NCBI RefSeq assembly: GCF_900128895.1
Contig: NZ_FSQW01000002.1
Span: 682,001-746,000 of the forward strand
Reading direction: 5' to 3'
DNA length: 64,000 nt
Origin: Parasphingorhabdus marina DSM 22363
GTDB lineage: Bacteria; Pseudomonadota; Alphaproteobacteria; Sphingomonadales; Sphingomonadaceae
Positions 17,195 to 26,007 of the stretch are shown here, piece by piece (the first letter of the stretch is position 1; every line of letters starts with the position of its first letter). A program made the translations under genes and the position numbers. The notes beneath the pieces were generated by a model. The model had not been told where the DNA came from, did not search any database, and saw only the letters and a program-made list of their open reading frames with translations.

Positions 17195-19138
17195 ATGATC
17201 GGTTTTTTTCGCAGAATCTTCTCTTCCAAAATTGGTCTCTTCCTGACCTTTTGTTTTGTCGGTCTGATCGCAGTGGCTTTTGCCACGGCCGATGTTTCCG
17301 GCTCGGGGGCATTTGGTGGCGTCACGGGTTCCGGAACCGCGGCAAAGGTTGGCAATGCGGAACTGACAACGTCGGAACTCGGCTCTTCGGTGAACAACGC
17401 CTTTCGCGGCGAACAGCGCCAGAATACCAGCCTCGACCTGAAAACATATGTCGAAGGCGGCGGTTTTGACAGTGTACTGGAGCGGCTGATCAACAGCGTG
17501 GCGATTGCGGCATTTGGTAACGAACATGGAATGACCGCCGGCAAACGGCTGGTCGACAGCGAGATCGCCAGTATCCAGACTTTCCAGGGAGCAGACGGGC
17601 AATTCAGCGAAGAGAACTTCCGCCGGGCCTTGCAACAACAGGGCCTGAAAGAACAGCAGTTGCGCGCAGATTTCAGCCGAAACCTGCTGGCAGAGCAGCT
17701 GTTGCCGGTCGCCGGCTTCGCCACGGCAGTTCCCGAGAGACTGGTTACGCCTTACGCCTCGCTCCTCCTCGAAACCCGTGAAGGCAAGATTGCTGTCATA
17801 CCATCCGCTGTATTCGTCGATAACAGCGAGCCAGCCGATGCTGCACTTGCGGCCTTCTACAGTGAGAACAGCGCCAATTACACAATCCCGGAGCGACGGA
17901 CGATCAGCTATGCCTTGTTCGACAAGTCCAGATTCAATGAGCGCATCAATCCCACCGAAGAACAGATTCAGGGCTATTATAATCTGAACAAGGCCCAATA
18001 TGCCGCAAGCGAGATGCGGAATATTGAGCAGGTCATCCTCCCGACCGAGGCGGCAGCACAGGCGCTGGCCGAAAAGGTCAGCGGCGGGATGTCGCTTTCA
18101 GCCGCAGCGCAGTCGGTTGGTTTGTCCGCAGCGGAAGTCGGCTCGACCACCAGGTCACAATTTGCCGGCCTGGCATCCCAGGCTGTCGCTGATGCTGCTT
18201 TTCGCGCAGAAAATGGCGGCGTTTCGGAACCCGCACAGAGCGCGCTCGGCTGGCATATCGTCAAGATCAACGGCATCGACCAAAATCCCGGTCGAACGCT
18301 GGAACAGGCGCGGACAGAAATTATCGGGGTGCTGACAGCCGAGCAAATCGATGAGGCGCTCGCCGAGCTGACCGTGCAGATGGAAGACGCTTTCGCAGAC
18401 GGGTCATCGCTTGCCGACGTCGCCGCTGCGGAAGAGCTGGATATTCAGACCACGCCAAAACTTTTGGCAAACGGACAGAATCCGGAAGATGCGGAATATC
18501 GTCCCATTCCCGAAATGCAGCGCATGTTGCCGATCGCCTTCTCGATGGAAGAGGATTCTGATCCCCAGGTCGTCGAAATCCTGCCCGGGCAGCAATATGC
18601 CATTCTCGACGTAACCGAGATCTCCGCAGCCGCGCCTCCGCCACTCAAGTCGATCGAGCAGCTGGTGGCACGCGACTATGCGCTCGACCAGGGTGCCAAA
18701 AAGGCGAAGACAGTGGCAGATGAAATCGCCGCAAAACTCGCAGAAGGCACATCGCTGGCGCAGGCCATGTCCGAATCTGGCGTGCGACTGCCCCGACCCG
18801 ACAATATCCGGTCCACGCGGGCCGACATCGCCAGGCAGAGCCAGCAGGGTCAGGTACCTCCTCCACTTACCCTCATGTTCAGCATGGCAGAAGGCACCGC
18901 GAAAACGCTCAGGGCGCCGCAAAATCAGGGCTGGTTTGTTGTCCAGCTCGATAATATCATCGAAGGTGATGCGGCGAGCCGTGAAGACCTTCTGGCCGCC
19001 ACCAAGCAACAGTTCCAGCAGGTCTTCGGCAATGAATATACCGAACAGTTCATCAATGCGATGAAGGCCGATGTCGGTGTCGAACGCAATGACAGTGCCA
19101 TCAGCGCCCTGAAAAACCAGCTTGTTGGCAGAAACTGA
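17195..19138 (+). CDS. PpiD/SurA-like peptidylprolyl isomerase, membrane-anchored periplasmic chaperone
   Basis: The 647-residue protein begins with a cytoplasmic tip and one membrane helix (about 11-33), then a SurA_N/PpiD-type chaperone domain (about 40-240) and a parvulin-type rotamase domain (about 265-355, with WHIVKINGI at its end). A second long helical region follows. This is the PpiD layout: an inner-membrane foldase that meets proteins leaving SecYEG, which suits its place opposite tpiA-secG. The ATG at 17195 is preferred over an in-frame TTG at 17183 because the membrane anchor follows it directly; neither has a good Shine-Dalgarno site. trpE follows after 30 bp. Confidence 0.86.
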   Translation: MIGFFRRIFSSKIGLFLTFCFVGLIAVAFATADVSGSGAFGGVTGSGTAAKVGNAELTTSELGSSVNNAFRGEQRQNTSLDLKTYVEGGGFDSVLERLINSVAIAAFGNEHGMTAGKRLVDSEIASIQTFQGADGQFSEENFRRALQQQGLKEQQLRADFSRNLLAEQLLPVAGFATAVPERLVTPYASLLLETREGKIAVIPSAVFVDNSEPADAALAAFYSENSANYTIPERRTISYALFDKSRFNERINPTEEQIQGYYNLNKAQYAASEMRNIEQVILPTEAAAQALAEKVSGGMSLSAAAQSVGLSAAEVGSTTRSQFAGLASQAVADAAFRAENGGVSEPAQSALGWHIVKINGIDQNPGRTLEQARTEIIGVLTAEQIDEALAELTVQMEDAFADGSSLADVAAAEELDIQTTPKLLANGQNPEDAEYRPIPEMQRMLPIAFSMEEDSDPQVVEILPGQQYAILDVTEISAAAPPPLKSIEQLVARDYALDQGAKKAKTVADEIAAKLAEGTSLAQAMSESGVRLPRPDNIRSTRADIARQSQQGQVPPPLTLMFSMAEGTAKTLRAPQNQGWFVVQLDNIIEGDAASREDLLAATKQQFQQVFGNEYTEQFINAMKADVGVERNDSAISALKNQLVGRN

Positions 19139-19168
19139 CATGATGGCCTTCTTTTCAAGCCAGATCTG

Positions 19169-20692
19169 ATGGCAGGCAGCTCGGGAATCACCGAAGCAAA
19201 AGCAGCCCTCGAATCCGGTCAGCCTGCTCTGATCTGGAGAAAGCGGGTTGCCGATACCGAAACGCCTGTTTCAGCCGCGCTGAAGCTGATGTCCGGCGAA
19301 CGCGGTGATTTTCTGCTGGAATCGGTTGAGGGTGGAGAAACGCGCGGTCGCCACAGCCTTATCGGCCTGGCGCCAGACCTGGTGTTTCGGGCTGAGGGAA
19401 CAGAAGCTGCAATAAACTCGAACTGGCTGACCGACAGGTCGGCTTTTTTTGCCCAGGAGCAAGACAGCCTCACCGCCTTGCGCACATTAGTCAATCGCTG
19501 TCAGATGGACGTACCGGAAGGCCTCCCCGGAGCTCTGGCCTGCCTGGTCGGCTATTTTGGTTACGAAACCGTAGGGCTGGTCGAGAAACTGCCGCGAGCG
19601 CCGCAGTCGGATCTGGAGCTTCCGGACATGCTGTTTGTCCGACCGACGGTGATTATCGTCTTTGACCGGCTAACCGACGAGATGTTCCTCGTGTCACCAG
19701 TCTGGCCTGACAATCCCGGATCCGAGGACCAAAAAGTCCAGATGGCGGGCGAACGGCTGGATGAAGTGGAGCGCCAGCTCGACAGCATGATCCCGTCCGC
19801 TTCAGCACCTGACATGTCTTCCGTTGATCCGGAAAACCTGCAATTCGACCATGTCTGCCCACCGGACCGCTATCGCGACATGGTTCTGCAGGCCAAAGAC
19901 TATATTGAGGCCGGAGACATATTTCAGGTAGTGCTGGCCCAGAGATTCACAACATCTTTCACACTGCCGCCCATAGAACTGTATCGGGCTCTGCGGCGGG
20001 TAAACCCCTCTCCTTTCCTGTTTTTCCTAGATCTTCCCGGCTTTGCCGTTATCGGTTCCAGTCCGGAAATTCTGGTGCGTTCCCGGGATGGCGAAGTAAC
20101 CATCCGCCCGATTGCGGGAACCCGGCCGCGGGGCAAAAATGCGGCGGAAGACAAGGCAAACCGGGAAAGCCTGCTGGCAGATCCGAAGGAACGGGCCGAA
20201 CATCTGATGCTGCTCGATCTCGGGCGGAATGATGTCGGCCGCGTCAGTTCCGCGCACAGCGTCGAAGTCACCGACAGCTACATGGTCGAGTTTTACAGCC
20301 ATGTCATGCACATCGTGTCCAATGTGGTTGGTCAGCTGCATCCGGAAAAAGATGCCATTGATGCGCTGTTTGCGGGCTTCCCGGCAGGTACTGTCAGTGG
20401 CGCTCCAAAAATCCGGGCCTGTGAAATCATCGCCGAACTCGAACCGGAAACCCGCGGGGCCTATGCTGGCGGCGTAGGGTATTTTTCACCCGATGGCAGT
20501 ATGGACAGCTGCATTGTATTGCGTACGGGCATTGTGAAGGACGGGACCCTGCATGTGCAGGCCGGAGCGGGAATCGTGGCGGACAGCGACCCCGCCTATG
20601 AACAGGCCGAATGCGAAGCAAAATCCGGCGCCTTGCTGGCGGCTGCCCGTGAGGCGATCCGGCGAGCACAGGACATCAGTTTCGGCCAGTAG
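19169..20692 (+). CDS. trpE: Anthranilate synthase component I
   Basis: The 507-residue enzyme converts chorismate to anthranilate with ammonia supplied by TrpG. The LLES motif (49-52) that forms the tryptophan feedback pocket is intact, so the enzyme should be allosterically inhibited. The chorismate-binding domain shows NPSPFLFFLD, IAGTRPRGK, LGRNDVGRVS and GTVSGAPKIRACEII. It is separated from trpG by an opposite-strand gene, so the trp genes are split into trpE and trpGDC. No leader peptide or attenuator was recognised before it; it may be co-transcribed with the PpiD-like gene 30 bp upstream. Confidence 0.97.
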   Translation: MAGSSGITEAKAALESGQPALIWRKRVADTETPVSAALKLMSGERGDFLLESVEGGETRGRHSLIGLAPDLVFRAEGTEAAINSNWLTDRSAFFAQEQDSLTALRTLVNRCQMDVPEGLPGALACLVGYFGYETVGLVEKLPRAPQSDLELPDMLFVRPTVIIVFDRLTDEMFLVSPVWPDNPGSEDQKVQMAGERLDEVERQLDSMIPSASAPDMSSVDPENLQFDHVCPPDRYRDMVLQAKDYIEAGDIFQVVLAQRFTTSFTLPPIELYRALRRVNPSPFLFFLDLPGFAVIGSSPEILVRSRDGEVTIRPIAGTRPRGKNAAEDKANRESLLADPKERAEHLMLLDLGRNDVGRVSSAHSVEVTDSYMVEFYSHVMHIVSNVVGQLHPEKDAIDALFAGFPAGTVSGAPKIRACEIIAELEPETRGAYAGGVGYFSPDGSMDSCIVLRTGIVKDGTLHVQAGAGIVADSDPAYEQAECEAKSGALLAAAREAIRRAQDISFGQ

Positions 20693-20714
20693 CCGGAGCT
20701 ACAACTCCTGAAAC

Positions 20715-21017
20715 CTATTCGAGCATTTTCGGGGCTTCTTTCTGAAGCTTTTCCTTGATCTTGTTGGCGAACATGCCAAGCAGCGGCGGCAGATCGAAAA
20801 TCGCATAAACTTCGTCTTCCCGGACCTGCATTTCGCTGCCGATTTTCTGGCCCATCGCCTCTAGCGTGCAATGCAGCGTATCGCCTTCCCAATGGTGGTC
20901 TGTGACCGTCGCACCCGGCACGGATTCACTCAGTGTATGCACGCCATTGCCCATGCGAACCTTGGCATCTGCTACGCCCAGCTTGTGCGGTATGTTTACG
21001 GTAACGGGTACGCCCAT
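20715..21017 (-). CDS. Polyhydroxyalkanoic acid system family protein (PHA_gran_rgn-like)
   Basis: This 100-residue soluble protein resembles the small family named for polyhydroxyalkanoate granule regions: an N-terminal VTVNIPHKLGVADAKVRM segment, a middle that alternates charged strands, and a C-terminal helix FANKIKEKLQKEAPKML. Its biochemical role is not known. The start at 21017 is chosen for the AGGGAG site nine bases upstream; a longer reading into the trpG promoter has no support. It sits on the opposite strand between trpE and trpG, 104 bp from trpG, and there is no PHA synthase nearby. Confidence 0.65.
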   Translation of the reverse strand: MGVPVTVNIPHKLGVADAKVRMGNGVHTLSESVPGATVTDHHWEGDTLHCTLEAMGQKIGSEMQVREDEVYAIFDLPPLLGMFANKIKEKLQKEAPKMLE

Positions 21018-21120
21018 ATTTTCATCTCCCTGACATATTCTCCTAACACAGCGTCTCGTAAGGTCAATTCTCCTTCGAAACACTTGGCGTCGTGCGATTT
21101 TCGGACTAGGCACTGGCGTC

Positions 21121-21720
21121 ATGATCCTGGTCATCGACAATTATGACAGCTTTACGTTCAATCTTGTCCACTATCTGATGGAACTGGGTGCTGACGTGCG
21201 GGTGGAGCGCAATGATGCCCTGTCCGCCAGTGAGGCGCTGGCAACTGGTGCTGATGCGTTTCTGATTTCACCGGGCCCCTGCACCCCCAATGAGGCGGGT
21301 ATCTCCCTGGATCTGGTGGCAGCCTGTGCGGACGCGGCAAAACCCTTGCTGGGTGTCTGTCTGGGACATCAGAGCATCGGTCAGCATTTTGGCGGCAAAG
21401 TCGTGCGCGGTGGTCTGATGCATGGCAAGACATCACCGGTGACACATGACCGGAGCGGCGTGTTTGCTGGTCTCCCGTCTCCATTTGTGGCCACGCGCTA
21501 CCATTCGCTTATTGTCGAGAATATGCCGGACTGCCTCGCGGTCAACGCCTCCGCGGATGACGGCTCGATCATGGGATTCCGCCACGAAAGTCTGCCGATC
21601 CATGGCGTGCAGTTTCATCCGGAAAGCATCGCCACCGAACATGGCCATGATTTGCTGGCCAATTTCATGAAACTTGCCGGTCTTTCCCCGAAGATGGGCA
21701 ACCGGCTCGAATCCGTCTGA
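21121..21720 (+). CDS. trpG: Anthranilate / aminodeoxychorismate synthase component II (glutamine amidotransferase)
   Basis: The 199-residue class I glutamine amidotransferase releases ammonia for TrpE, and perhaps also for PabB. The start [16 protein letters not shown] is characteristic. The nucleophile is Cys80 in [12 protein letters not shown], and VQFHPES provides the catalytic His and Glu. It heads the trpG-trpD-trpC-moaC-moeA run, with trpD starting 44 bp after its stop. An amphibolic TrpG/PabA role is common in bacteria with one such gene, but it cannot be settled from this window. Confidence 0.95.
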   Translation: MILVIDNYDSFTFNLVHYLMELGADVRVERNDALSASEALATGADAFLISPGPCTPNEAGISLDLVAACADAAKPLLGVCLGHQSIGQHFGGKVVRGGLMHGKTSPVTHDRSGVFAGLPSPFVATRYHSLIVENMPDCLAVNASADDGSIMGFRHESLPIHGVQFHPESIATEHGHDLLANFMKLAGLSPKMGNRLESV

Positions 21721-21763
21721 ATTTCCGCAAAGAAAGGCCGCATCGCCGGTACACCGCCACGTC

Positions 21764-22750
21764 ATGACTTTACCTGACCCCAGCCAGCCTCTTTCCCCTG
21801 ACGACGCGCATGCGGCTTTTGCTGCAATTCTCGATGGACAGTGCGATGCTGACGATATTTCGGCCTTCCTTGTGACGATGGCTGATCGCGGGGAAACCGC
21901 GACGGAAATCGCAGTTGCCGCGACCGAGATGCGTAATCGCATGATCACGGTCGAAGCCCCGGAAGGTGCGATCGACGTCTGTGGGACTGGCGGCGACGGC
22001 AGCCACAGCCTGAATATCTCTACGGCAACATCGCTTGTCGTGGCGGCTTGCGACGTTCCGCTCGCCAAACACGGCAATCGCGCAGCATCGAGCAAATCCG
22101 GAGCAGCGGATACACTGGAAGCGCTGGGTCTGGATCTGGGCAAAGCGGCAACCGGCGGAGAGGAATCCCTGCGCGAAATCGGCATCGCTTTTTTCTTTGC
22201 TCCCAATCACCATCCGGCGCTGGGGCCGCTGGCCCCCATTCGCAAGGCGCTGGGACGGCGCACCATCTTCAACCTGCTGGGCCCCCTGTGCAACCCTGCC
22301 CGGGTGAAGCGGCAGCTGATCGGTGTGGCCTCGCCGGACCTGATTGACAGATATGCCGAAGCGGCCCTGCGCCTGGGCTACGAGCATGCGATGATCGTCT
22401 CCGGCGAGGAAGGACTGGACGAAATCAGCATTTCCGGTCCGAGCCAGATCGCCGAAGTGAAGAATGGCGAGATAGTGAAAAGCCGCATATCTCCCGGAGA
22501 TGCAGGCCTGACTTCCCACCCTGCTGAAGCGATCAAAGGTGGCGACGCGGCTTTCAACGCGGCTGCCCTGAAACACTTGCTGCAGGGCGAACCTTCGGCC
22601 TATCGCGATGCAGTCTTGCTCAACAGCGCCGCCGGCCTCATGGTGGCAGGCGAAGCGGACAGCTGGCAGGAGGGCGTCGAGGAAGCCGCCGAGGCGATCG
22701 ACAAGGGTCTGGCCAATGCCTTGCTCAATTGCTGGATTGCCAATCAGTAA
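21764..22750 (+). CDS. trpD: Anthranilate phosphoribosyltransferase
   Basis: The 328-residue enzyme transfers phosphoribose from PRPP to anthranilate. Key motifs are [17 protein letters not shown] (PRPP binding), [21 protein letters not shown] (substrate binding) and [11 protein letters not shown]. The ATG at 21764 ([10 protein letters not shown]) is preferred over an upstream start inside trpG because the family's N-terminal helix begins shortly after it. The next gene, trpC, starts 25 bp downstream. Length is close to the family norm of about 330-340. Confidence 0.96.
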   Translation: MTLPDPSQPLSPDDAHAAFAAILDGQCDADDISAFLVTMADRGETATEIAVAATEMRNRMITVEAPEGAIDVCGTGGDGSHSLNISTATSLVVAACDVPLAKHGNRAASSKSGAADTLEALGLDLGKAATGGEESLREIGIAFFFAPNHHPALGPLAPIRKALGRRTIFNLLGPLCNPARVKRQLIGVASPDLIDRYAEAALRLGYEHAMIVSGEEGLDEISISGPSQIAEVKNGEIVKSRISPGDAGLTSHPAEAIKGGDAAFNAAALKHLLQGEPSAYRDAVLLNSAAGLMVAGEADSWQEGVEEAAEAIDKGLANALLNCWIANQ

Positions 22751-22775
22751 TCCCCCGCCCTATGAAGTCCGGAAC

Positions 22776-23576
22776 ATGAACAAGCTGACCGAAATCTGTG
22801 ACGCCAAACGCGAACATGTTGCCCGCCGCAAGACAGAGGTGACGATGGCGGACCTGCACGAGCAGATTGAACAGCAATCGGACTCACGCGGGTTTGCCAA
22901 AGCGCTTGAAACTCGCAGCAAATCGGGATTTGCACTGATCGCAGAGATCAAGAAGGCCAGTCCTTCCAAAGGTCTGATCCGCGAGGATTTTTCTCCGCCC
23001 GCTCATGCAAGTGCGTATGAAGCGGGGGGAGCGGCCTGTCTGTCCATACTGACCGATGAACCCTATTTTCAGGGCGCGGATGCGTATCTGGTGGCCGCCC
23101 GCGCGGCGACGAGCCTGCCCTGCCTGCGCAAGGACTTCATGGTTGATCCCTGGCAGGTCGTCGAATCCCGGGCACTGGGCGCGGATGCGATATTGATCAT
23201 CATGGCCGCCCTTGATGATCACCAGGCGCAGGAAATTGAAGATGCCGCAATCGGACTGGGCCTTGATGTGCTGGTCGAGGTCCATGACGAGGACGAGCTG
23301 GAGCGCGCGTTGCAGCTGAAATCTCCGCTTTTCGGCATAAACAACCGAAATCTGAAGACATTTGAAACGAGTCTGGAACAGACCGAGCGGTTGTCGCAGC
23401 TGGTCCCTGATGACCGGATGATGATTTCGGAAAGCGGGATATTCACCCTTGCCGATTGCGAGCGACTGTCCCAATGCGGCGCGCGCAGTTTCCTGGTCGG
23501 TGAGTCGCTGATGCGGCAGGCCGACGTCGAAGCCGCCACCCGGCTGCTTTTGACCGGGCACAGGGAAGCGGCATGA
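22776..23576 (+). CDS. trpC: Indole-3-glycerol phosphate synthase
   Basis: The 266-residue single-domain TIM barrel closes the indole ring of tryptophan precursors. Visible are [14 protein letters not shown] (catalytic Lys and phosphate site), [12 protein letters not shown] (catalytic Lys), [11 protein letters not shown] and ISESGI. It is not fused to TrpF. The start at 22776 matches the usual N-terminus [15 protein letters not shown]. The stop overlaps the moaC start as ATGA, so tryptophan and molybdenum cofactor genes are translationally coupled. Confidence 0.96.
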   Translation: MNKLTEICDAKREHVARRKTEVTMADLHEQIEQQSDSRGFAKALETRSKSGFALIAEIKKASPSKGLIREDFSPPAHASAYEAGGAACLSILTDEPYFQGADAYLVAARAATSLPCLRKDFMVDPWQVVESRALGADAILIIMAALDDHQAQEIEDAAIGLGLDVLVEVHDEDELERALQLKSPLFGINNRNLKTFETSLEQTERLSQLVPDDRMMISESGIFTLADCERLSQCGARSFLVGESLMRQADVEAATRLLLTGHREAA

Positions 23577-24040
23577 GCAAACTGACGCATACAGACAGCG
23601 ATGGTACAGCCCATATGGTCGATGTATCCGCCAAATCCGAAACGGTGCGCGAAGCCCGTGCGGCGGGGCGGATATCGATGAATCTGGACACACTGGACGC
23701 TATAAAGACCAACATGATGCAGAAAGGCGATGTGCTGGCAACAGCGCGCATTGCCGGGATCATGGCGGCAAAGAAGACGCATGATCTGATACCCCTTTGC
23801 CATCCTTTGGCCCTCAGTAAAGTGGCGGTCGAATTTACCTTTCTGGATGACGGAATCGCCGTCGAATCCATGGCCCGTCTGACCGGCAAGACCGGTGTCG
23901 AAATGGAAGCGCTCACAGCAGCTTCTGTCGCATTGCTCACAATCTATGACATGTCGAAAGCGATGCAGAAGGACATGGTGATCAGCGATATTCGCCTGCT
24001 CTCCAAAACCGGTGGCAAATCCGGAGACTGGAGCGCCTGA
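23573..24040 (+). CDS. moaC: Cyclic pyranopterin monophosphate synthase MoaC
   Basis: The 155-residue enzyme completes the conversion of the GTP-derived intermediate to cyclic pyranopterin monophosphate, after MoaA. The signature [19 protein letters not shown] near the N-terminus, [13 protein letters not shown] (active-site Lys and His), and [23 protein letters not shown] are all present. The ATGA overlap with trpC and the one-base TGATG overlap with moeA show tight coupling. No moaA is visible in the window. Confidence 0.97.
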   Translation: MSKLTHTDSDGTAHMVDVSAKSETVREARAAGRISMNLDTLDAIKTNMMQKGDVLATARIAGIMAAKKTHDLIPLCHPLALSKVAVEFTFLDDGIAVESMARLTGKTGVEMEALTAASVALLTIYDMSKAMQKDMVISDIRLLSKTGGKSGDWSA

Positions 24041-25224
24041 TGGGCGCACTTCTGCCTTTGGAAGACGCCCAGGAAAGGGTTCTTGCGCTCGGCAAAAAAT
24101 TGCCCCCGGAAACCCTTCCGGTTCAGGAAGCCCTTGGACGATATCTGGCTGAAGACCTCGCGGCTTTGCGCAATCAGCCTGCGGCCGACATGTCGGCCAT
24201 GGATGGCTATGCCATTCGCTTTGCAGATCGATCGGGGCCCTGGCAACTGATCGGCGAATGCAAGGCGGGCAGTCCGCCCTGTCGTGCGCTCGAACCTGGT
24301 GAAACCGCCCGGATCTTCACCGGGGCCCTGATGCCGGACGGCGCGGATACCGTGGTGATGCAGGAAAATGTCGCGGTCGATGGACAAGAGATCCGGCTGA
24401 CCACCGACCCCTCCCCCGTCAAGGGCCGGCATGTCCGCCATGCCGGTGGGGATTTCGCGCAAGGCGACCGGGTACTGGAAGCAGGGAGCCGACTGGATGC
24501 CCGGGGGCTGGGTCAGGCAGTTATCGCCGGGCACGGCACGGTTCAGGTGGGAAATCGTCCAAAAGTCGCCGTCATTTCCACAGGCGACGAACTCGTCCAA
24601 CCGGGCGAAGCCACGGACTTGCATCAGATTCCCGCCAGCAATGACGTAATGATATCGGCGATGCTCTCCGATCTGCCGGCTGTCAGCCGCAGTCTGAGCC
24701 GGATTCCCGATCAGATGGATGCCATCTGCACCGCGCTGGAAAGCGCGCGGGATTGCGATATCATCGTCACCATCGGCGGCGCTTCGGTGGGCGATCATGA
24801 TCTGGTTTCTCCGGCCTTTGAAAAACTCGGCGGCAAACTTGATTTCTGGAAAATTGCGATGAAACCCGGCAAGCCGCTCATGGCTGGAAAACTGGGCGAA
24901 ACAACGGTTCTCGCGCTGCCCGGAAATCCCGGATCGGCCTTTGTCACCGCCACCCTGTTCCTGTTGCCGCTGATCCGCCTCTACGCTGGCGCCCGGGACT
25001 GTCTTCCCGTCCAGCAACCGGCGATCACAACCACGGATTTGCCAGCAGTGGAAAAACGCGCCCAGTTCCTTCGGGCGCGCGTCGATCAGGGCGGCATTAC
25101 CGCCTATGACAGCCAGGACAGCGCCAAGCTCTCCGTACTTGCTGCCGCCAACGCCCTGCTCTGCCGCCCCGCCCACGCGCCAGAGCAACCCGCCGGAAGC
25201 ATTGTGCCCTATATCGCCATATGA
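24040..25224 (+). CDS. moeA: Molybdopterin molybdenumtransferase MoeA
   Basis: The 394-residue enzyme inserts molybdate into adenylylated molybdopterin. Motifs include SAMDGYAIRFADR in domain III, EPGETARIFTGALMPDGADTVVMQE, the MoaB/MogA-like domain with VAVISTGDELV and TIGGASVGDHD, and KPGKPLMAG with ALPGNPGSAFVT. Its product needs the adenylylating activity provided by MoaB (2.6 kb). lexA follows 88 bp downstream but has its own SOS promoter. Confidence 0.96.
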   Translation: MGALLPLEDAQERVLALGKKLPPETLPVQEALGRYLAEDLAALRNQPAADMSAMDGYAIRFADRSGPWQLIGECKAGSPPCRALEPGETARIFTGALMPDGADTVVMQENVAVDGQEIRLTTDPSPVKGRHVRHAGGDFAQGDRVLEAGSRLDARGLGQAVIAGHGTVQVGNRPKVAVISTGDELVQPGEATDLHQIPASNDVMISAMLSDLPAVSRSLSRIPDQMDAICTALESARDCDIIVTIGGASVGDHDLVSPAFEKLGGKLDFWKIAMKPGKPLMAGKLGETTVLALPGNPGSAFVTATLFLLPLIRLYAGARDCLPVQQPAITTTDLPAVEKRAQFLRARVDQGGITAYDSQDSAKLSVLAAANALLCRPAHAPEQPAGSIVPYIAI

Positions 25225-25250
25225 GGGGTCCGGCGGAAATCACTTAACGC

Positions 25251-25293
25251 TTGACTTGCCTCCTTTTGTTTCATAATTGTTCCTTATTCGTTC
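25251..25293 (+). promoter_or_regulatory. lexA promoter with a perfect LexA box
   Basis: GTTC-CTTATTC-GTTC at 25279-25293 is a perfect alphaproteobacterial LexA operator. A TTGACT at 25251-25256 and CATAAT at 25272-25277 (15-bp spacer) form a plausible promoter just before it, so repressor binding would cover the transcription start. The lexA ATG follows at 25313. This is the standard autoregulatory arrangement of lexA. Confidence 0.85.
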
Positions 25294-25312
25294 TAAAGAT
25301 AAAGGCACGATC

Positions 25313-26005
25313 ATGCTGACCAACAAACAACATGAACTTCTCTGTTTCATCGATGAAAGGCTGAAGGAAACCGGTGTTTCTCCCTCTTTCGAAGAGATGA
25401 AGGACGCTTTGGGCCTCAAGTCCAAATCGGGTATTCACCGCTTGATCAGTGCCCTGGAAGAACGGGACTTCATCCGCCGTCTGCCCAACCGGGCCCGTGC
25501 GCTGGAGGTGCTGAAGCTGCCTGAAGGCGGGGTGGTCCAATCGGCACCGGCCAATGTGGTCAACATCCCCGAGGCGCGTCCTGCGGCGTCGACGGCGCGA
25601 GAACTACCCATTGCCGCCAACGACATCATCGAAATTCCGCTGCACGGCCGGATTGCGGCCGGCGTTCCGATCGAGGCGATGGAAGGCCAGTCCTCGCTCA
25701 GCGTACCGGCAGCACTACTGGGATCGGGTGAGCATTATGCACTGGAAGTGTCCGGAGACTCGATGATCGATGCCGGCATACTGGATGGCGACTATGCCCT
25801 GATCCAGCGCACCGAAACCGCACGAAACGGAGAAATCGTCGTTGCTCTTGTCCATGACGAAGAAGCGACACTCAAATATCTGTTTCAGGAATCCGGCAAA
25901 GTCCGTCTCGACCCGGCCAACCCGGCCTATGAGCCGCAGGTTTACGGACCGGGCGAGGTGCGGATTCAGGGCAAGATGGCGGGACTTCTGCGTCGCTACA
26001 ACTGA
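25313..26005 (+). CDS. lexA: SOS repressor LexA
   Basis: The 230-residue repressor has an N-terminal winged helix-turn-helix ([16 protein letters not shown] to [18 protein letters not shown]) and a C-terminal self-cleavage domain. The cleavage site is Ala116-Gly117 in RIAAGVP. The catalytic dyad is Ser150 in SGDSM and Lys188 in ATLKYL. The ATG at 25313 is used because the homology begins there; an in-frame start at 25277 would lie inside the operator region. It controls its own promoter and, by operator match, the radical SAM gene at 3197. Confidence 0.97.
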   Translation: MLTNKQHELLCFIDERLKETGVSPSFEEMKDALGLKSKSGIHRLISALEERDFIRRLPNRARALEVLKLPEGGVVQSAPANVVNIPEARPAASTARELPIAANDIIEIPLHGRIAAGVPIEAMEGQSSLSVPAALLGSGEHYALEVSGDSMIDAGILDGDYALIQRTETARNGEIVVALVHDEEATLKYLFQESGKVRLDPANPAYEPQVYGPGEVRIQGKMAGLLRRYN

Positions 26006-26007
26006 CG

